44,189 nucleotides of DNA from a virus: positions 1 to 44,189 of the IMG/VR virus record IMGVR_UViG_3300005527_000094; one strand, written 5' to 3'. Both the position numbers and the translations under genes were made by a program. This document shows, in pieces, positions 1 to 9,686 of this stretch. Under the pieces are notes generated by a model, which was not told the DNA's origin, searched no databases, and worked only from the letters and a program-made list of their open reading frames with translations. How positions within the stretch are numbered: position 1 is the stretch's first letter; each line of letters begins with the position of its first letter.

Positions 1-318
1 CCAATGAATTAATATATAACTCCAATCATAAACAAAAGGAGCAGTTCCATTTATAGGTGTTGCAGTAAATGTATAGATTAATCCTGTAGCATCAATAGTG
101 TAAGTAATGTTTACATCAAGTGTACAATCTGTTGTTACAGGTAAATTTGGACAAGGTTGTGAATCAACACATTGTAAGTTTATATCTGTACAATCTAACC
201 TATTAATGTAAGAATCTACAAATTCTTTATTTGAAGTATCATCAATGCAGAGTAATCCAAATTTTCTTCGGAGTACTCTTTCATACATTAACTTAACTAT
301 GTTACAATTCCATTTCAT
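1..318 (-). CDS. Tail/appendage protein, N-terminal part (runs off the window)
   Basis: An open frame starts with ATG at 318 and continues without stop to base 1, so only the first 106 residues are seen. It begins MKWNCNIVKLMYERVLRRKFGL, then has scattered Cys residues (LLCIDD, LDCTDINLQCVD, PCPNLP). From about residue 80 it reads IDATGLIYTFTATPINGTAPFVY, which resembles the PKD/SprB-like beta-sandwich repeats of adhesins and tail fibres. It starts two bases downstream of the preceding gene's stop, so it belongs to the same late operon. A role in the tail or receptor-binding apparatus is inferred from position after the capsid and neck genes and from the Ig-like repeat signature. Confidence 0.6.
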   Translation of the reverse strand, partial: MKWNCNIVKLMYERVLRRKFGLLCIDDTSNKEFVDSYINRLDCTDINLQCVDSQPCPNLPVTTDCTLDVNITYTIDATGLIYTFTATPINGTAPFVYDWSYILIHW

Positions 319-319
319 A

Positions 320-1177
320 TTAACATCCACAATTAGAGCATGAATTACTTCCTCCTAACTCACTACAAAGTTTTTTAAATATTTCACATAATTTATCACA
401 ATTACATCCACAATTAGAACCCTCTGTTAAAGTGTAGTGAAGTAAAAAAAGATTAGTTGCTGACTTATTACAATTCTTTAACTCTTCCAATCTTTCAGAA
501 ACTAAACATTTAGTATTACAATCAAAGAAGAAACAACTTGATTGTGAAATCAATTGATTATCTTTTGTAAAAGTAACAGTAAATGAATAAACTCCATCAA
601 CAAATTCAGTTAAATTAAAGAATTCAGGACTAATAACTATTGCATCATTAGTAAAAAATACTCCTTCAACTGGATAGTTTTGAAAATATATTTCAGTATC
701 AACACCATTAATAGTCACTATCATTTTAATAGGAACCATGTTTAATGGTAAGTCATCAACTAAATAAATACAATTAGTACCATCAAAAGAATAGTTTTGA
801 GTAATAGTAGTTGCAAAGTTAGTAGTAAACCATGCTTGAATAATAGGAAATAAGTTTGTAATATCTCCTGTACTGCAAGTATAATCAGCTACATCATAAG
901 TAGTTGAAAGTACATTCCAAGATTGTAAAGTATAGATATTTCCAAATATCAATTCTTTAATAACTGCACTTGTATTTGTAGGAAAAGCTAATGTCCATTG
1001 AGCATTGGCAATTTCTTCAGAATCAATTGATGCAATTATTTCTTCAGTATCACAACAGTTTAAAGTTGCTTTTATTTCAAGATTAGAATAGTCACTTGGA
1101 TTTACTATAAAGTCAGAGATTAACTCTGACTTTATAGCTATGTGTTTACAATCATCTGTTTTAGATAATAGTATCAT
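320..1177 (-). CDS. Virion protein, Cys-rich C terminus (tail/appendage candidate)
   Basis: 285 residues, family not recognised. The body is beta-rich (for example the YSFTVTFTKDNQLI stretch), consistent with Ig-like virion domains. The C-terminal 60 residues are unusually Cys-rich (CFFFDCNTKC, NCGCNCDKLC, SCSNCGC at the very end). The segment SERLEELKNCNKSATNLFLLHYTL resembles the start of the next gene downstream, which hints at a shared assembly or interaction module. It is followed after two bases by the partial appendage gene. Structural role is inferred from operon position. Confidence 0.6.
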   Translation of the reverse strand: MILLSKTDDCKHIAIKSELISDFIVNPSDYSNLEIKATLNCCDTEEIIASIDSEEIANAQWTLAFPTNTSAVIKELIFGNIYTLQSWNVLSTTYDVADYTCSTGDITNLFPIIQAWFTTNFATTITQNYSFDGTNCIYLVDDLPLNMVPIKMIVTINGVDTEIYFQNYPVEGVFFTNDAIVISPEFFNLTEFVDGVYSFTVTFTKDNQLISQSSCFFFDCNTKCLVSERLEELKNCNKSATNLFLLHYTLTEGSNCGCNCDKLCEIFKKLCSELGGSNSCSNCGC

Positions 1178-1194
1178 TTAGTGATTTGTTTTAT

Positions 1195-1707
1195 TTAAAC
1201 ACGAGTATAACGTAAAAACATTCTCAATTTATTACCTGCTGCATGTACTGTACTCCATTCTACAGTTAATGCACCTGCATTTGTAATAAAAGCATAAGCA
1301 TCACATATTGCAACTAATGCTGCACTTGGACTACCTAAATGATATTGGGCACCTGCTGAAGTTACAAATATTAAATCAGCACTAATAAGAGTATCAAATA
1401 CAAACAGTGAAGGATTTGCAGGAGAAGCACCATTTAAGTTAACTTCAATTTGAGAAGCATATACAGGAAGACCATTGTACATTTCACCTGTTAAGTACTC
1501 ATCATTTACTTTAGGTACATCAGACATACCTACAATAGCTTGACCATCAACATTAGTTTCAAATGGTTCACCATTAGGTCTTGTTAGTACAAATTCATTT
1601 TCATTAGTTGGGTCTAATGAAGTTTCTATTAAAGTAACTGCATCTCTTAAATCTTTAGTGCAGCAAGCAATTTGTTGCTTTATTTCTTTTGTTAATTGAT
1701 ATGACAT
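1195..1707 (-). CDS. Small virion-associated protein, unknown function
   Basis: 170 residues, not recognised. An N-terminal helical segment (LTKEIKQQIACCTKDLRDAV) is followed by a beta-rich domain with many small residues and an acidic linker (DPTNENEFVLTRPNGEPF). The C-terminal half looks like a small beta-sandwich ending in LRMFLRYTRV. It is the first gene after a hairpin terminator and lies 17 bases before the Cys-rich gene, so it may start a small tail-protein unit. A virion role is inferred from context only. Confidence 0.55.
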   Translation of the reverse strand: MSYQLTKEIKQQIACCTKDLRDAVTLIETSLDPTNENEFVLTRPNGEPFETNVDGQAIVGMSDVPKVNDEYLTGEMYNGLPVYASQIEVNLNGASPANPSLFVFDTLISADLIFVTSAGAQYHLGSPSAALVAICDAYAFITNAGALTVEWSTVHAAGNKLRMFLRYTRV

Positions 1708-1740
1708 TTCACTTAAATTGAATCAAGTTAGAAAATAAAA

Positions 1741-1770
1741 AAAAGGGAGAGAGTTAATTCCCTCCCTTTT
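1741..1770 (-). terminator. Hairpin terminator after the 392-residue structural gene
   Basis: Read on the minus strand, AAAAGGGAG pairs with CTCCCTTTT, extended by a G-U pair, and is followed by a run of T. It lies between the 1794-2972 gene and the 1195-1707 gene, the usual place for a transcription stop or attenuation point within a late operon. Confidence 0.7.
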
Positions 1771-1793
1771 TATAGGATAATAATTTTTATTGA

Positions 1794-2972
1794 TTAACCA
1801 ATACCATCAGTGGTTACACTTGCAGCAGATGTAAATGCAACTGTATTACAAGTACACAATGCTACATCATCTACCAAAGCATCAAAGTTATCAGTAAAGG
1901 CATCTAAGATTGTGAGCAATGCAGTAAGAGTAACATTAGCACCATTAGTACATGGAATAGCAATAATAGTGTTAAGTTTAGATTTGTTTTGTTCCCAACC
2001 TGCTACTACCTCATTCATGTAATGAAGATTTACTTGATTGTAAATAGCACCATTAGTAGAGAATCTTTCAAATTCTCCAAGTGCTGTACCAACAAGTTCA
2101 CCTACTCTGTATGGGCCTGGTTTTCCATTCCATCCACCTGCTTCATATTCTAACCATCCAATATCAGTACCTTGACCTTCACCAAAAGAAGGTTCTTGGA
2201 AAGTAGCTGTAACTGCTTTGCAACTCAATGGTTCTAAAACAGATACTGTCATTTTAAATTGACGCATTTTGTAATAACGCAAAGGAATATTACAGTAAGC
2301 ATACAATTTAGAAGCTACACTTGTTAATCTTACACCTAAGCATAAGCCTGGGTTAGCAACAATCCAAGCATCAACTCCAGCAGCAGCTACAACAACAGGG
2401 CTACCTGGAGTAGTAGTGAAGTCAAGATAGTCAGCTTTAACAATGCCATCAGTATCAGCATTAACTGCATTAACAAACAATTCAGCAAGTTCATTGCAAT
2501 CTCCATCAGGGCAATCACAACCTGCACCACAACATCCTGTTCTTACAGAGAATGTTTTAGCAAATTGGTTAAAGCCATAATTTTGATAAGCTTGAGTATT
2601 ACCTCTAAACTCTACTTTGAAAGTGTAAGAACTTTCACATTGAATACCACTAAAATCAGTAATATCTACAATGTGTGCTCTTTCAGGATTATAACATCTT
2701 AGGGTATAATCTGTTACACCTTTTCTTTGAATGTTTTGACCTGCTGAAACTCTAATGCTATCCATTACAGTATCACCATCTTCATCAACACCTACAGCTA
2801 AGAAAATAGCTCTTTCATTTGCTACACCAGCAGCATTTAAAGAAAGACCTGTTTCAGCAGAAAACACACCTATTTGTCCAACAGCTAAAGCTGTAACTCT
2901 ACTGCCTGCTGCTAAAACAGCTTGGTCACCTGTTGGGATAAGGACTTGAAATACAGGATTATTTGCACTCAT
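1794..2972 (-). CDS. Virion structural protein (neck/tail component candidate)
   Basis: 392 residues. The N-terminal 60 residues (PVFQVLIPTGDQAVLAAGSRV ... GVFSAETGLSLN) form a compact beta-rich domain. It is followed by a Cys cluster around residue 150 (TGCCGAGC, CDCPDGDC) and a long second beta domain that includes LRYYKMRQFKMTVSVLEPLSC. I recognise the style as a conserved structural protein of crAss-like phages but cannot name its exact position in the particle. It sits just after the probable ring protein and is closed by a terminator, consistent with high late expression. The Cys cluster may bind metal or form cross-links. Confidence 0.6.
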   Translation of the reverse strand: MSANNPVFQVLIPTGDQAVLAAGSRVTALAVGQIGVFSAETGLSLNAAGVANERAIFLAVGVDEDGDTVMDSIRVSAGQNIQRKGVTDYTLRCYNPERAHIVDITDFSGIQCESSYTFKVEFRGNTQAYQNYGFNQFAKTFSVRTGCCGAGCDCPDGDCNELAELFVNAVNADTDGIVKADYLDFTTTPGSPVVVAAAGVDAWIVANPGLCLGVRLTSVASKLYAYCNIPLRYYKMRQFKMTVSVLEPLSCKAVTATFQEPSFGEGQGTDIGWLEYEAGGWNGKPGPYRVGELVGTALGEFERFSTNGAIYNQVNLHYMNEVVAGWEQNKSKLNTIIAIPCTNGANVTLTALLTILDAFTDNFDALVDDVALCTCNTVAFTSAASVTTDGIG

Positions 2973-2986
2973 TTTTTAATAAATTT

Positions 2987-3706
2987 TTAATTGTTCAAAA
3001 GAGAAATCTTTTGTTGTTTGATTTGAAAATCAGGAATCTGCATTTGTCCTGTAAGAATAAGTACAGCTAAATCTACAATTTCTCTATGAGTATGTTCAGG
3101 TAATTCACAATCTTGACTTCCTGTTAATACAGTACCATCAGGTAAATTGTAAGTTCCCCCTACATAATCTTGAGCATTATGGATATAGGCAGGTTTCCTA
3201 ATGTAATTAAATTCGCATATAGATTCAATAATAAAGGTTCCATCAGTAAACACTCTGAGTCCACTTTCAAAAAATCTACAATTGATTTCTCTCCATTCAA
3301 AGGAGCTTGAATCAAAAGGAGATTCTTCATGCATGTCATCATGTTGCTTTACAAACAATCTTGATTGAATGTTTTCACAATTTCCTTTAGTTATACAAGC
3401 ATAACCTGAAATGAAAAACATATAATTGTTTGGTAAGAGTACTTCATAAGAAGTAGTATTAAAAACAGCAGCAGAAAGAGGAGTAAGTTCATTCACTACC
3501 AAAGTACGAATATCATCAATACTCCTCTGATTCACTTCAAATCCAAATCCATTTTTATTTCTTGGTTCTGCAATGAGTTTAATAAAAACTTCTTGAGCTT
3601 CATTTAATGCCCAATCAATTTCAGGAACTCTTAAATTCCTGTATTGTTGAGAATCAACTTTATTCAGTTTAGTCTTTACATCATACTGCATTCCTCGGAT
3701 ATCCAT
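2987..3706 (-). CDS. Probable head-tail connector / ring protein
   Basis: 239 residues. The N terminus (MDIRGMQYDVKTKLNKVDSQQYRNL followed by PEIDWALNEAQEVFIK) has the helical character of phage adaptor proteins that dock under the portal. The rest is beta-rich, and the C terminus is helical again (HREIVDLAVLILTGQMQIPDFQIKQQKISLL). In crAss-like phages a protein of this size and start follows the capsid genes and is a neck ring component. The assignment is by resemblance and order, moderately sure; a general neck protein is the alternative. Confidence 0.55.
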   Translation of the reverse strand: MDIRGMQYDVKTKLNKVDSQQYRNLRVPEIDWALNEAQEVFIKLIAEPRNKNGFGFEVNQRSIDDIRTLVVNELTPLSAAVFNTTSYEVLLPNNYMFFISGYACITKGNCENIQSRLFVKQHDDMHEESPFDSSSFEWREINCRFFESGLRVFTDGTFIIESICEFNYIRKPAYIHNAQDYVGGTYNLPDGTVLTGSQDCELPEHTHREIVDLAVLILTGQMQIPDFQIKQQKISLLNN

Positions 3707-3725
3707 AACAACTGCTTATTTTAGA

Positions 3726-4532
3726 CTAATTAATTTTTTCAAGAATTCTTGCTTTAATTTCTTGGTTTTGAGGATTAGCAAAGTATTCAACTACTTCATC
3801 AATTGAGTGACCAAGAATATCTCCCATATAATAAATACCTGCACCTTCTTTTGTAAGTATATTTTTATAGATAGCTTCAGTAACTAAACCTTTAACAAAA
3901 AGTGTTTTTTTATCTGATTTAGCAAGTTTGATAAAATCATTAATAAGGTCACTTTCAATTAACTCACCTAACTTAACATCAATATAATCATTAGATTGAT
4001 TTCTTACTGAAACATCTAAAAGAATTTGGATCATTGAAGTTTTTTGTTCTTTAGTAAGTTTGTCAACAAGTTTATATGCTTCTAACTTTTTATTCATTTT
4101 GTGAGCTTCAATTTCTACGTGTTCACTTTCATCATATAGAATGTGAGTAGCTTCAGGCCACATACCATCTTGTAATTCTTTTTCAGAGTTAGCTACAAAT
4201 GGAGAAACTTTATAAGCTTTAACTTTAATAAAATCCATTGGTTTAGTAATGTCAAAGATAAGTGTCTTATTAGGAAACTTTAATTGAGCAGCTTTAGTAC
4301 CCCAAAATGGATGAGGTGTTAAGGGATTAAACATATCACTTAGGTCTAATCCTAATTTAGCACCATATTCTTTTGCTTCTTGTTCAGTTAAGCCAGTAGC
4401 ATATTTACCTGTTCTTGAATCATAAAGAATTTGACTTGCATGGTCTTGAGTAAATGAATCTTTACCTTCTTTTCCATGCCATTTTTTTACATTTGCAATA
4501 GGACGTAATTCTACAATATTTGGATTTTTCAT
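3726..4532 (-). CDS. Structural protein downstream of major capsid protein
   Basis: 268 residues, mostly mixed alpha/beta with a helical C-terminal half (KLVDKLTKEQKTSMIQILLDVSV ... EVVEYFANPQNQEIKARILEKI). An early motif, HPFWGTKAAQLKFPNKTLIFD, is followed by a domain rich in charged residues. It lies directly after the capsid gene, separated by a strong terminator hairpin, and is conserved in that place in crAss-like phages as far as I recall. A head-auxiliary or capsid-vertex role is possible but not shown by any motif. Confidence 0.5.
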   Translation of the reverse strand: MKNPNIVELRPIANVKKWHGKEGKDSFTQDHASQILYDSRTGKYATGLTEQEAKEYGAKLGLDLSDMFNPLTPHPFWGTKAAQLKFPNKTLIFDITKPMDFIKVKAYKVSPFVANSEKELQDGMWPEATHILYDESEHVEIEAHKMNKKLEAYKLVDKLTKEQKTSMIQILLDVSVRNQSNDYIDVKLGELIESDLINDFIKLAKSDKKTLFVKGLVTEAIYKNILTKEGAGIYYMGDILGHSIDEVVEYFANPQNQEIKARILEKIN

Positions 4533-4561
4533 TTTAAAAAGATTTGAAGTATAAAAATAAA

Positions 4562-4590
4562 AAAAGGAGGAAGGATTAATTCCTCCTTTT
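4562..4590 (-). terminator. Strong hairpin after the major capsid gene
   Basis: AAAAGGAGGAA and TTCCTCCTTTT form a perfect 11-bp stem around a 7-base loop, with a T run on the minus strand. It lies 17 bases after the capsid stop codon, as expected for the end, or partial end, of a very abundant late transcript. Confidence 0.8.
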
Positions 4591-4606
4591 CAAACTAAAA
4601 TCACAA

Positions 4607-6061
4607 TTATCCGCGAGCAAGAATAAGTTCACCACAACGAGATACATCTTCAAGATGTATTCCACATTGGTCTTTAACATGCATCTCATAGTAGTCACCT
4701 GAGTGAGAAGCAAGTTTATTATTTACAGGGCCAAAAGGTGTAACCAAACCTGCTGTGTAAATCAAAGACATACCACCTTTTTTCTTAATACGTTTTACAT
4801 TACTTTCATAACCTTGACCACTAAAGTCTAAGAAAGTAAAACGCATAGATTCAGTTGGATAACCTGTTACAGGGTCAATCTCAAAGTTAATTTCTCTATC
4901 GTCATAAAGTGGGTTATGGATAAGCTCAAGCTCTGCACCATTTGCCATACGATATTTAACATACTGATAACCTGCTGCAAGTCCATTTTCATGATAAGCA
5001 GAGGATGTCTTATCAATAAAGAGTTGGTCAACAACTTGAATGAAACCTTTTTTCTCCATCCAATCTTGGATTGCACGATGGAAAATAATCATACCATATT
5101 CACCAGTAAATGCTTTGATTTTACGTTGTCCACCAGGTTTAACACGAGAGTAGAAAATGTCCATCAAATACTCTTCAATCAGAGTTGCAGTTAAGTGTGT
5201 ATATCTATGGATGTGAGAATCTTCAAGTTGTTCTTGAATACCAGGGCCTGAATAAATAGGTCTTCCATTAGCACCAGGAACTGAGTTAGTACTACGAGAA
5301 TACCAGTAACCTCTTTCCAATTCCTTATACCATTGTTGCCAGTATTCTACTTCTGCATATTTCATCCAAGAATCATGCATTTTACCTTGTGAGTCAGGTA
5401 CTTTAACTGCAAGAACTTGATTATGTGCATCACCTGTAATTTGATACTTCTTACGGAAACGAGAAAGTCTGTTAGTAAGAGTAATAGGTAATGAATATTG
5501 AGTTGAACCTGATTGTTCACCAGCTTCCTCATATTGAGAGAAGAGTTTAGCCCATTGTGTACCAGGTTGCAAGTAAGTGACAGGTAAGAAATCAGAACCA
5601 TTATCTGACATCAAACGTACTACATAAACCCAACCTTTACCATGTCTGTAAGGTTCTTCTTGAATACGAACTTGAAGCTTTTTATTACTTGTACCTGGAT
5701 GAATAATATCACCTGGAACAAACCAGTTTTCATCAAGCTTTAACTTGAAAGTTTGTTTCAATTTACCAGGAGTAGTATTAGCAGCAGGTTCTACATTTTC
5801 TATCACCACCAAAGGACGACTTGAAGCTGTTCTCAAACTCCATTCCCAGTTGTTACTTGAAATCTCTTCTTCCTTTGCACTTGAAGATAAGAGATAAGTC
5901 ATTGGGTTATCTGAATAACGATTAGCTGTAAACAGCTTAGTCATTGTAGATTCAAATACATGTGGCTTTGCCATAAGAGCTGCACCTAAGTGATTCAACT
6001 CTGTCATATTAGCATGCCAAGGCATTTGCTTTGTAATTAGTTTATTATTTAATTGTGCCAT
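4607..6061 (-). CDS. Major capsid protein (HK97-fold, crAss type)
   Basis: 484 residues, the usual size for crAss-like capsid subunits. The N-terminal region (MPWHANMTELNHLGAALMAK, then a stretch including TKLFTANRYSDNPMTYLL) and later GEYGMIIFHRAIQDWMEKKG match my memory of the crAss major capsid family. The order terminase, portal, acidic scaffold-like, capsid is also that of the family. The gene is preceded at 18 bases by the scaffold candidate and followed by a strong terminator. The product assembles the icosahedral head. It has no long N-terminal delta domain, consistent with a separate scaffold protein. Confidence 0.85.
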   Translation of the reverse strand: MAQLNNKLITKQMPWHANMTELNHLGAALMAKPHVFESTMTKLFTANRYSDNPMTYLLSSSAKEEEISSNNWEWSLRTASSRPLVVIENVEPAANTTPGKLKQTFKLKLDENWFVPGDIIHPGTSNKKLQVRIQEEPYRHGKGWVYVVRLMSDNGSDFLPVTYLQPGTQWAKLFSQYEEAGEQSGSTQYSLPITLTNRLSRFRKKYQITGDAHNQVLAVKVPDSQGKMHDSWMKYAEVEYWQQWYKELERGYWYSRSTNSVPGANGRPIYSGPGIQEQLEDSHIHRYTHLTATLIEEYLMDIFYSRVKPGGQRKIKAFTGEYGMIIFHRAIQDWMEKKGFIQVVDQLFIDKTSSAYHENGLAAGYQYVKYRMANGAELELIHNPLYDDREINFEIDPVTGYPTESMRFTFLDFSGQGYESNVKRIKKKGGMSLIYTAGLVTPFGPVNNKLASHSGDYYEMHVKDQCGIHLEDVSRCGELILARG

Positions 6062-6079
6062 ATTGAAAAAAAGTGTTTT

Positions 6080-7180
6080 TTAAAAGAAGTCAGCCAGACC
6101 TTTATTTCGTGAACCTTTATTATTTACTGAACCTTGTTTGTTTGACTCAAGTTTCTGCTTTGTTTGTTTAATGACTTCAGTCTTTGCTTTTTCTTTAATG
6201 TCTTTAACATCAAAATCATTATGCATTATTTTTGCTAACAAAATCATTTTTTCTTTATCAGCAAAAACTTTCTGAAGGTCACTTTGAAATTTAGTAAGAT
6301 ATTGACCATTTGCTGTTTTTTCAACAGTCTTAGTCATATAGCCATGTAACTCTTTTTTATCTTTTTGAGTAATTGACCAATCTTTAATTTCAGTAACAGA
6401 ATCTATTGTATGTTTTAAATCTTTGATTAACTGTTTTTTATTTTCTTCTTGACGCATCCGCATTTCTTGTTGCTTTTTAACAGCGTCTTCTTTAATACTT
6501 TCTTGATTTTGCTCAAACTCTTCATAATATTTATTTGCATATTTACTAAGTTTTCCTGTTTCTTCCATCCATGAAATCTTATCTTCAATGTCTTCATCCT
6601 CCATATCTTCTACAACTCTGTAGTAATATTCTAAGAATTTCTTTTGAGATTTAACATCATTTCCTGGTTCAGGCACTTCACTCATTTGTGCATAAATCTG
6701 AAAAAATTGTTTGGTGTCACCACCTTCTTTTTTGAATTTAAGAAAAGCTTTTGCATCTTCATCAAGTTCATCCATAAACTCTTGAATTGTTTCATCAAGT
6801 CCTGTTTGGATTTCTTCCTCAATTATTTCTGCAAGTTTCTCCTCATCAATTTCTTCTCCTTCTTCTACATCAATAGAAATAATTCCTTTGTCTTTAAGCA
6901 GCTTGTAAGTACTTGACCATTGAGATGAAGGTGTAGTTGATTTACCTTCTACTTCATCCTCATCATCAAAAGAAAACTTATCTTGTTCTTTATCAGGTTG
7001 TTCTCCTTCTTCTTGATTAGTAAGTTTATCAGCTTCTTCACCATCATTGTCTTCATCTACTTCTTTAATGTTAGTAGTTGTTTCAATTTTAGTAGTTGGA
7101 TTTGCTTCACTTCCAAAAAAATCATTAGGATTATCCCAATTAAAATCTGCTAATGTTGTTTCTTCTTTTTCCTTTGCCAT
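6080..7180 (-). CDS. Acidic coiled-coil protein, probable capsid scaffold
   Basis: 366 residues. Residues 1-110 are strongly acidic and low in complexity (runs of E and D around DEDNDGEEAD, FDDEDEVEG, EEGEEIDEEK). Residues 110-350 are helical and charged with coiled-coil character. It sits between portal and capsid genes, where tailed phages put scaffold or internal capsid proteins. A short motif occurs at both ends: LADF at residues 10-13 and LADFF as the last five residues. This could be a capsid-binding peptide. No protease motif was seen. An ejected internal protein is the alternative. Confidence 0.6.
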   Translation of the reverse strand: MAKEKEETTLADFNWDNPNDFFGSEANPTTKIETTTNIKEVDEDNDGEEADKLTNQEEGEQPDKEQDKFSFDDEDEVEGKSTTPSSQWSSTYKLLKDKGIISIDVEEGEEIDEEKLAEIIEEEIQTGLDETIQEFMDELDEDAKAFLKFKKEGGDTKQFFQIYAQMSEVPEPGNDVKSQKKFLEYYYRVVEDMEDEDIEDKISWMEETGKLSKYANKYYEEFEQNQESIKEDAVKKQQEMRMRQEENKKQLIKDLKHTIDSVTEIKDWSITQKDKKELHGYMTKTVEKTANGQYLTKFQSDLQKVFADKEKMILLAKIMHNDFDVKDIKEKAKTEVIKQTKQKLESNKQGSVNNKGSRNKGLADFF

Positions 7181-7250
7181 GTTGATAACACAAATTTAAG
7201 TTTGAAAATTAATATTTCTTAAGTTTTATTCTTAAAGTTTTTTCATAATC

Positions 7251-9686
7251 TTAATCACCTTTTTTATTAAGCTTCTTCTTTTCTAAAGCTATTTTCTCTT
7301 TATCTACTTCTTTTTGATGCTGAAACTGTTCTTCATTTAAGTTTTGTTTTCTCATTTTAATATCAGCATCAATGCCTTGTTTAGCTACTTCTAATACATC
7401 TAACTTACCATCATTGTCTGCATCTTTTTCTTCAGAGAATCCTAATGACATAATAGTTTGTTTTTGTACCTCTCTATTTGTTTTTTCTTTTTCCATCAGT
7501 AAGCCTGTTTCTCTATCAAACATCATCTTCTCTTTTTCATGAGCTAACATTTGTTGCTGCATTTTCTCTTGTTTTTCAAGACCTGCCATTTGTTCTCTTT
7601 GCATTTCTTCTCTTTTCTTAGCTTCAGATGTTTCAAGCATTTCTTCAGCTTCTTGAATTCCTTCAGCTCTTACCACTTTAATTACATCACTTAAATCTAT
7701 TTTTTGTGATTGCATTGCAGCATGAGCTAATTGAGATACAAGTTCTTTAACTTCATGTGCTTTAGTAGCATTAGATACAAATAATCCATAAGAAGAATTC
7801 TCAAGTAAATCAAAATCTATATCTAAAAGTTTCCTTGAAAAATCATCTAAGATGTAGTAAAGTTTTCTTGCAGGATTTTCTTTATATGCAACTTTAGCAG
7901 TATCTATTAATCTTTGAAGTACAGATTTCTTAACATGATTGTGTAATTCAAATACAGGTTCTAACACATGAGATGCTTGTATTAAAGTTTGCTTAGTATT
8001 TGTTACAGCAGCATTAGGCCCTATTTGTCCTTCAGCTTCAGGTGGAATACCAATAGATACTCCTGCTCTTCTTTCAATATATTCTGCTAAATTAATATAT
8101 TTTTGAATATCAGAAGCTAAAGACATATCTATTTCTTTAACTGCATTAGTTATAGAACCATCACCTTTACTTCCTTCTTCAGCAGGATTCATAAATCCTA
8201 TCTTAGAAGACTCTAAAAAGTACAACCATTTTTCAGTATCAATTCCTGCACTTTCAGGAATCAATCCAATGTTCATCATTAAGAGTTTACCTTTATCAGA
8301 AGCTAATAACAACTCTAACCTATACATGATAATATCATAATAGTACTGATAACCTTTAATCCTATCTACAAATGAAGTAGGAAGAGAGTTAGTAGAGTCC
8401 ATTACTGCACCAATGTAAGGTAGCTTACAATCATAAAGATTATCTAAGTCTTTAACTTGTCCAGCTACAGGCCCTAACTTCACATAAATATCTGTACCTA
8501 TTTTATATCCTTCATATACTTCAGGAATCCATTCCCATTTACAAGAAATATCTCCTTGAGTTCTGTTAAGAGTATAACCTTCATCAACTATAGTTTCTTG
8601 AATTTCTCCCTTTTCATCAGTATAAGAAAGGAATCCTATTTTTCTAAGTGCTTTCCAAGTGCAATGAACTACTCTTACAGTCCACCCTTCATCTTCTTTA
8701 TTTACATTAAAAGTAAAATTAGCATCTACCACATGACTCATAGTTTGACTGTAGAAACTATATATCTTATCTATTTGTGTTTCAGTCAATTCATCACCAA
8801 AAAACTTTACAACTTGTGAAGGAGATAATCTATATGTACATACTGCCCATTCTCCATCTTCAATAAATTCTTGGTCAGGAGATTTATCATAATCAAAGTA
8901 TAGTGGATTAACTACAGAAAGGGCAGGTTCTCCATTGAGAATTCCTACCCAAAAGATTTCTTTTGCAGTAATACATAAGTGTTTAAATCCTTGATTAAAC
9001 TTAGTAGATATATCTTCTTTTTGTACTAAGTATTCTAAGAGTTGATGTGCAAGAGCTTCAGCAGGGTCTTGATGTTCCCTTTGCATATACTTTCTTACTT
9101 CAGGAGGAGTAAGAGATTTCATTTCTTCTTCTATTTGCTGTTGTATTTGTGCAGCTTCTTCTTCTGTTAATTCTCTACCTTTAAGTTCAGCTTGTTTCTT
9201 CTTTTCTAAGTCTGCTCTAATAGGAGCTAATGTTTCATTAATGACAAAATCTTTCATCATTTTCATTTCTTCCTTTTCTCTCCTTGTGGTAGCTTCTTCA
9301 TTAACAGCAAGTACTTTCCAAGAAAAAGGTCTTTTCATTTCCATACCTAAGAGCATTTTAATCTTAGGAGAAATTATATCTCTATTCACAAAGTTAGCAG
9401 GTAACTCACCTGCTTGAGCACCAAAGGGTTTTGTTACATATTCAAAGTCACGAATATTAATTATATTGTTAAACAAGTCATAATTAACTTTCATTCTTTT
9501 ATACTCTGATACACTATTAGTATCAAAAGTATCAAACCCATTAAACCCTACTTGAGAAAATGACCTTTTATCTAAAAAGTCAAGATTCTGTTTGTACCAT
9601 TGTTTATTTTGAGCATTCTTAAATGCTCTTGAAACTCTGTGCTTAGGCATCCCTACACTAAAGTTACCATCAGTACTTTCAATCAT
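7251..9686 (-). CDS. Portal protein
   Basis: 811 residues. It directly follows the large terminase (ATG overlaps the terminase stop by four bases) and precedes the scaffold and capsid genes, the canonical portal place. The central portion (YRLSPSQVVKFFGDELTETQ, LPTSFVDRIKGYQYYYDIIMYRLELLL, GVSIGIPPEAEGQIGPNAAV) has the helical and beta mixture of large podovirus portals. The C-terminal 150 residues are a long charged coiled coil (many E, K, Q, M), matching the barrel or tail extension of crAss-like portals. It would form the dodecameric DNA channel at one head vertex. Confidence 0.85.
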   Translation of the reverse strand: MIESTDGNFSVGMPKHRVSRAFKNAQNKQWYKQNLDFLDKRSFSQVGFNGFDTFDTNSVSEYKRMKVNYDLFNNIINIRDFEYVTKPFGAQAGELPANFVNRDIISPKIKMLLGMEMKRPFSWKVLAVNEEATTRREKEEMKMMKDFVINETLAPIRADLEKKKQAELKGRELTEEEAAQIQQQIEEEMKSLTPPEVRKYMQREHQDPAEALAHQLLEYLVQKEDISTKFNQGFKHLCITAKEIFWVGILNGEPALSVVNPLYFDYDKSPDQEFIEDGEWAVCTYRLSPSQVVKFFGDELTETQIDKIYSFYSQTMSHVVDANFTFNVNKEDEGWTVRVVHCTWKALRKIGFLSYTDEKGEIQETIVDEGYTLNRTQGDISCKWEWIPEVYEGYKIGTDIYVKLGPVAGQVKDLDNLYDCKLPYIGAVMDSTNSLPTSFVDRIKGYQYYYDIIMYRLELLLASDKGKLLMMNIGLIPESAGIDTEKWLYFLESSKIGFMNPAEEGSKGDGSITNAVKEIDMSLASDIQKYINLAEYIERRAGVSIGIPPEAEGQIGPNAAVTNTKQTLIQASHVLEPVFELHNHVKKSVLQRLIDTAKVAYKENPARKLYYILDDFSRKLLDIDFDLLENSSYGLFVSNATKAHEVKELVSQLAHAAMQSQKIDLSDVIKVVRAEGIQEAEEMLETSEAKKREEMQREQMAGLEKQEKMQQQMLAHEKEKMMFDRETGLLMEKEKTNREVQKQTIMSLGFSEEKDADNDGKLDVLEVAKQGIDADIKMRKQNLNEEQFQHQKEVDKEKIALEKKKLNKKGD

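Noticed and set aside
8556-8819. Plus-strand frame inside the portal gene
   Set aside because: It lies wholly within a well-supported minus-strand gene, has no start context, and its composition is that of an antisense shadow. Several other antisense frames (6644-6916, 4916-5194, 31283-31519) were left out for the same reason.
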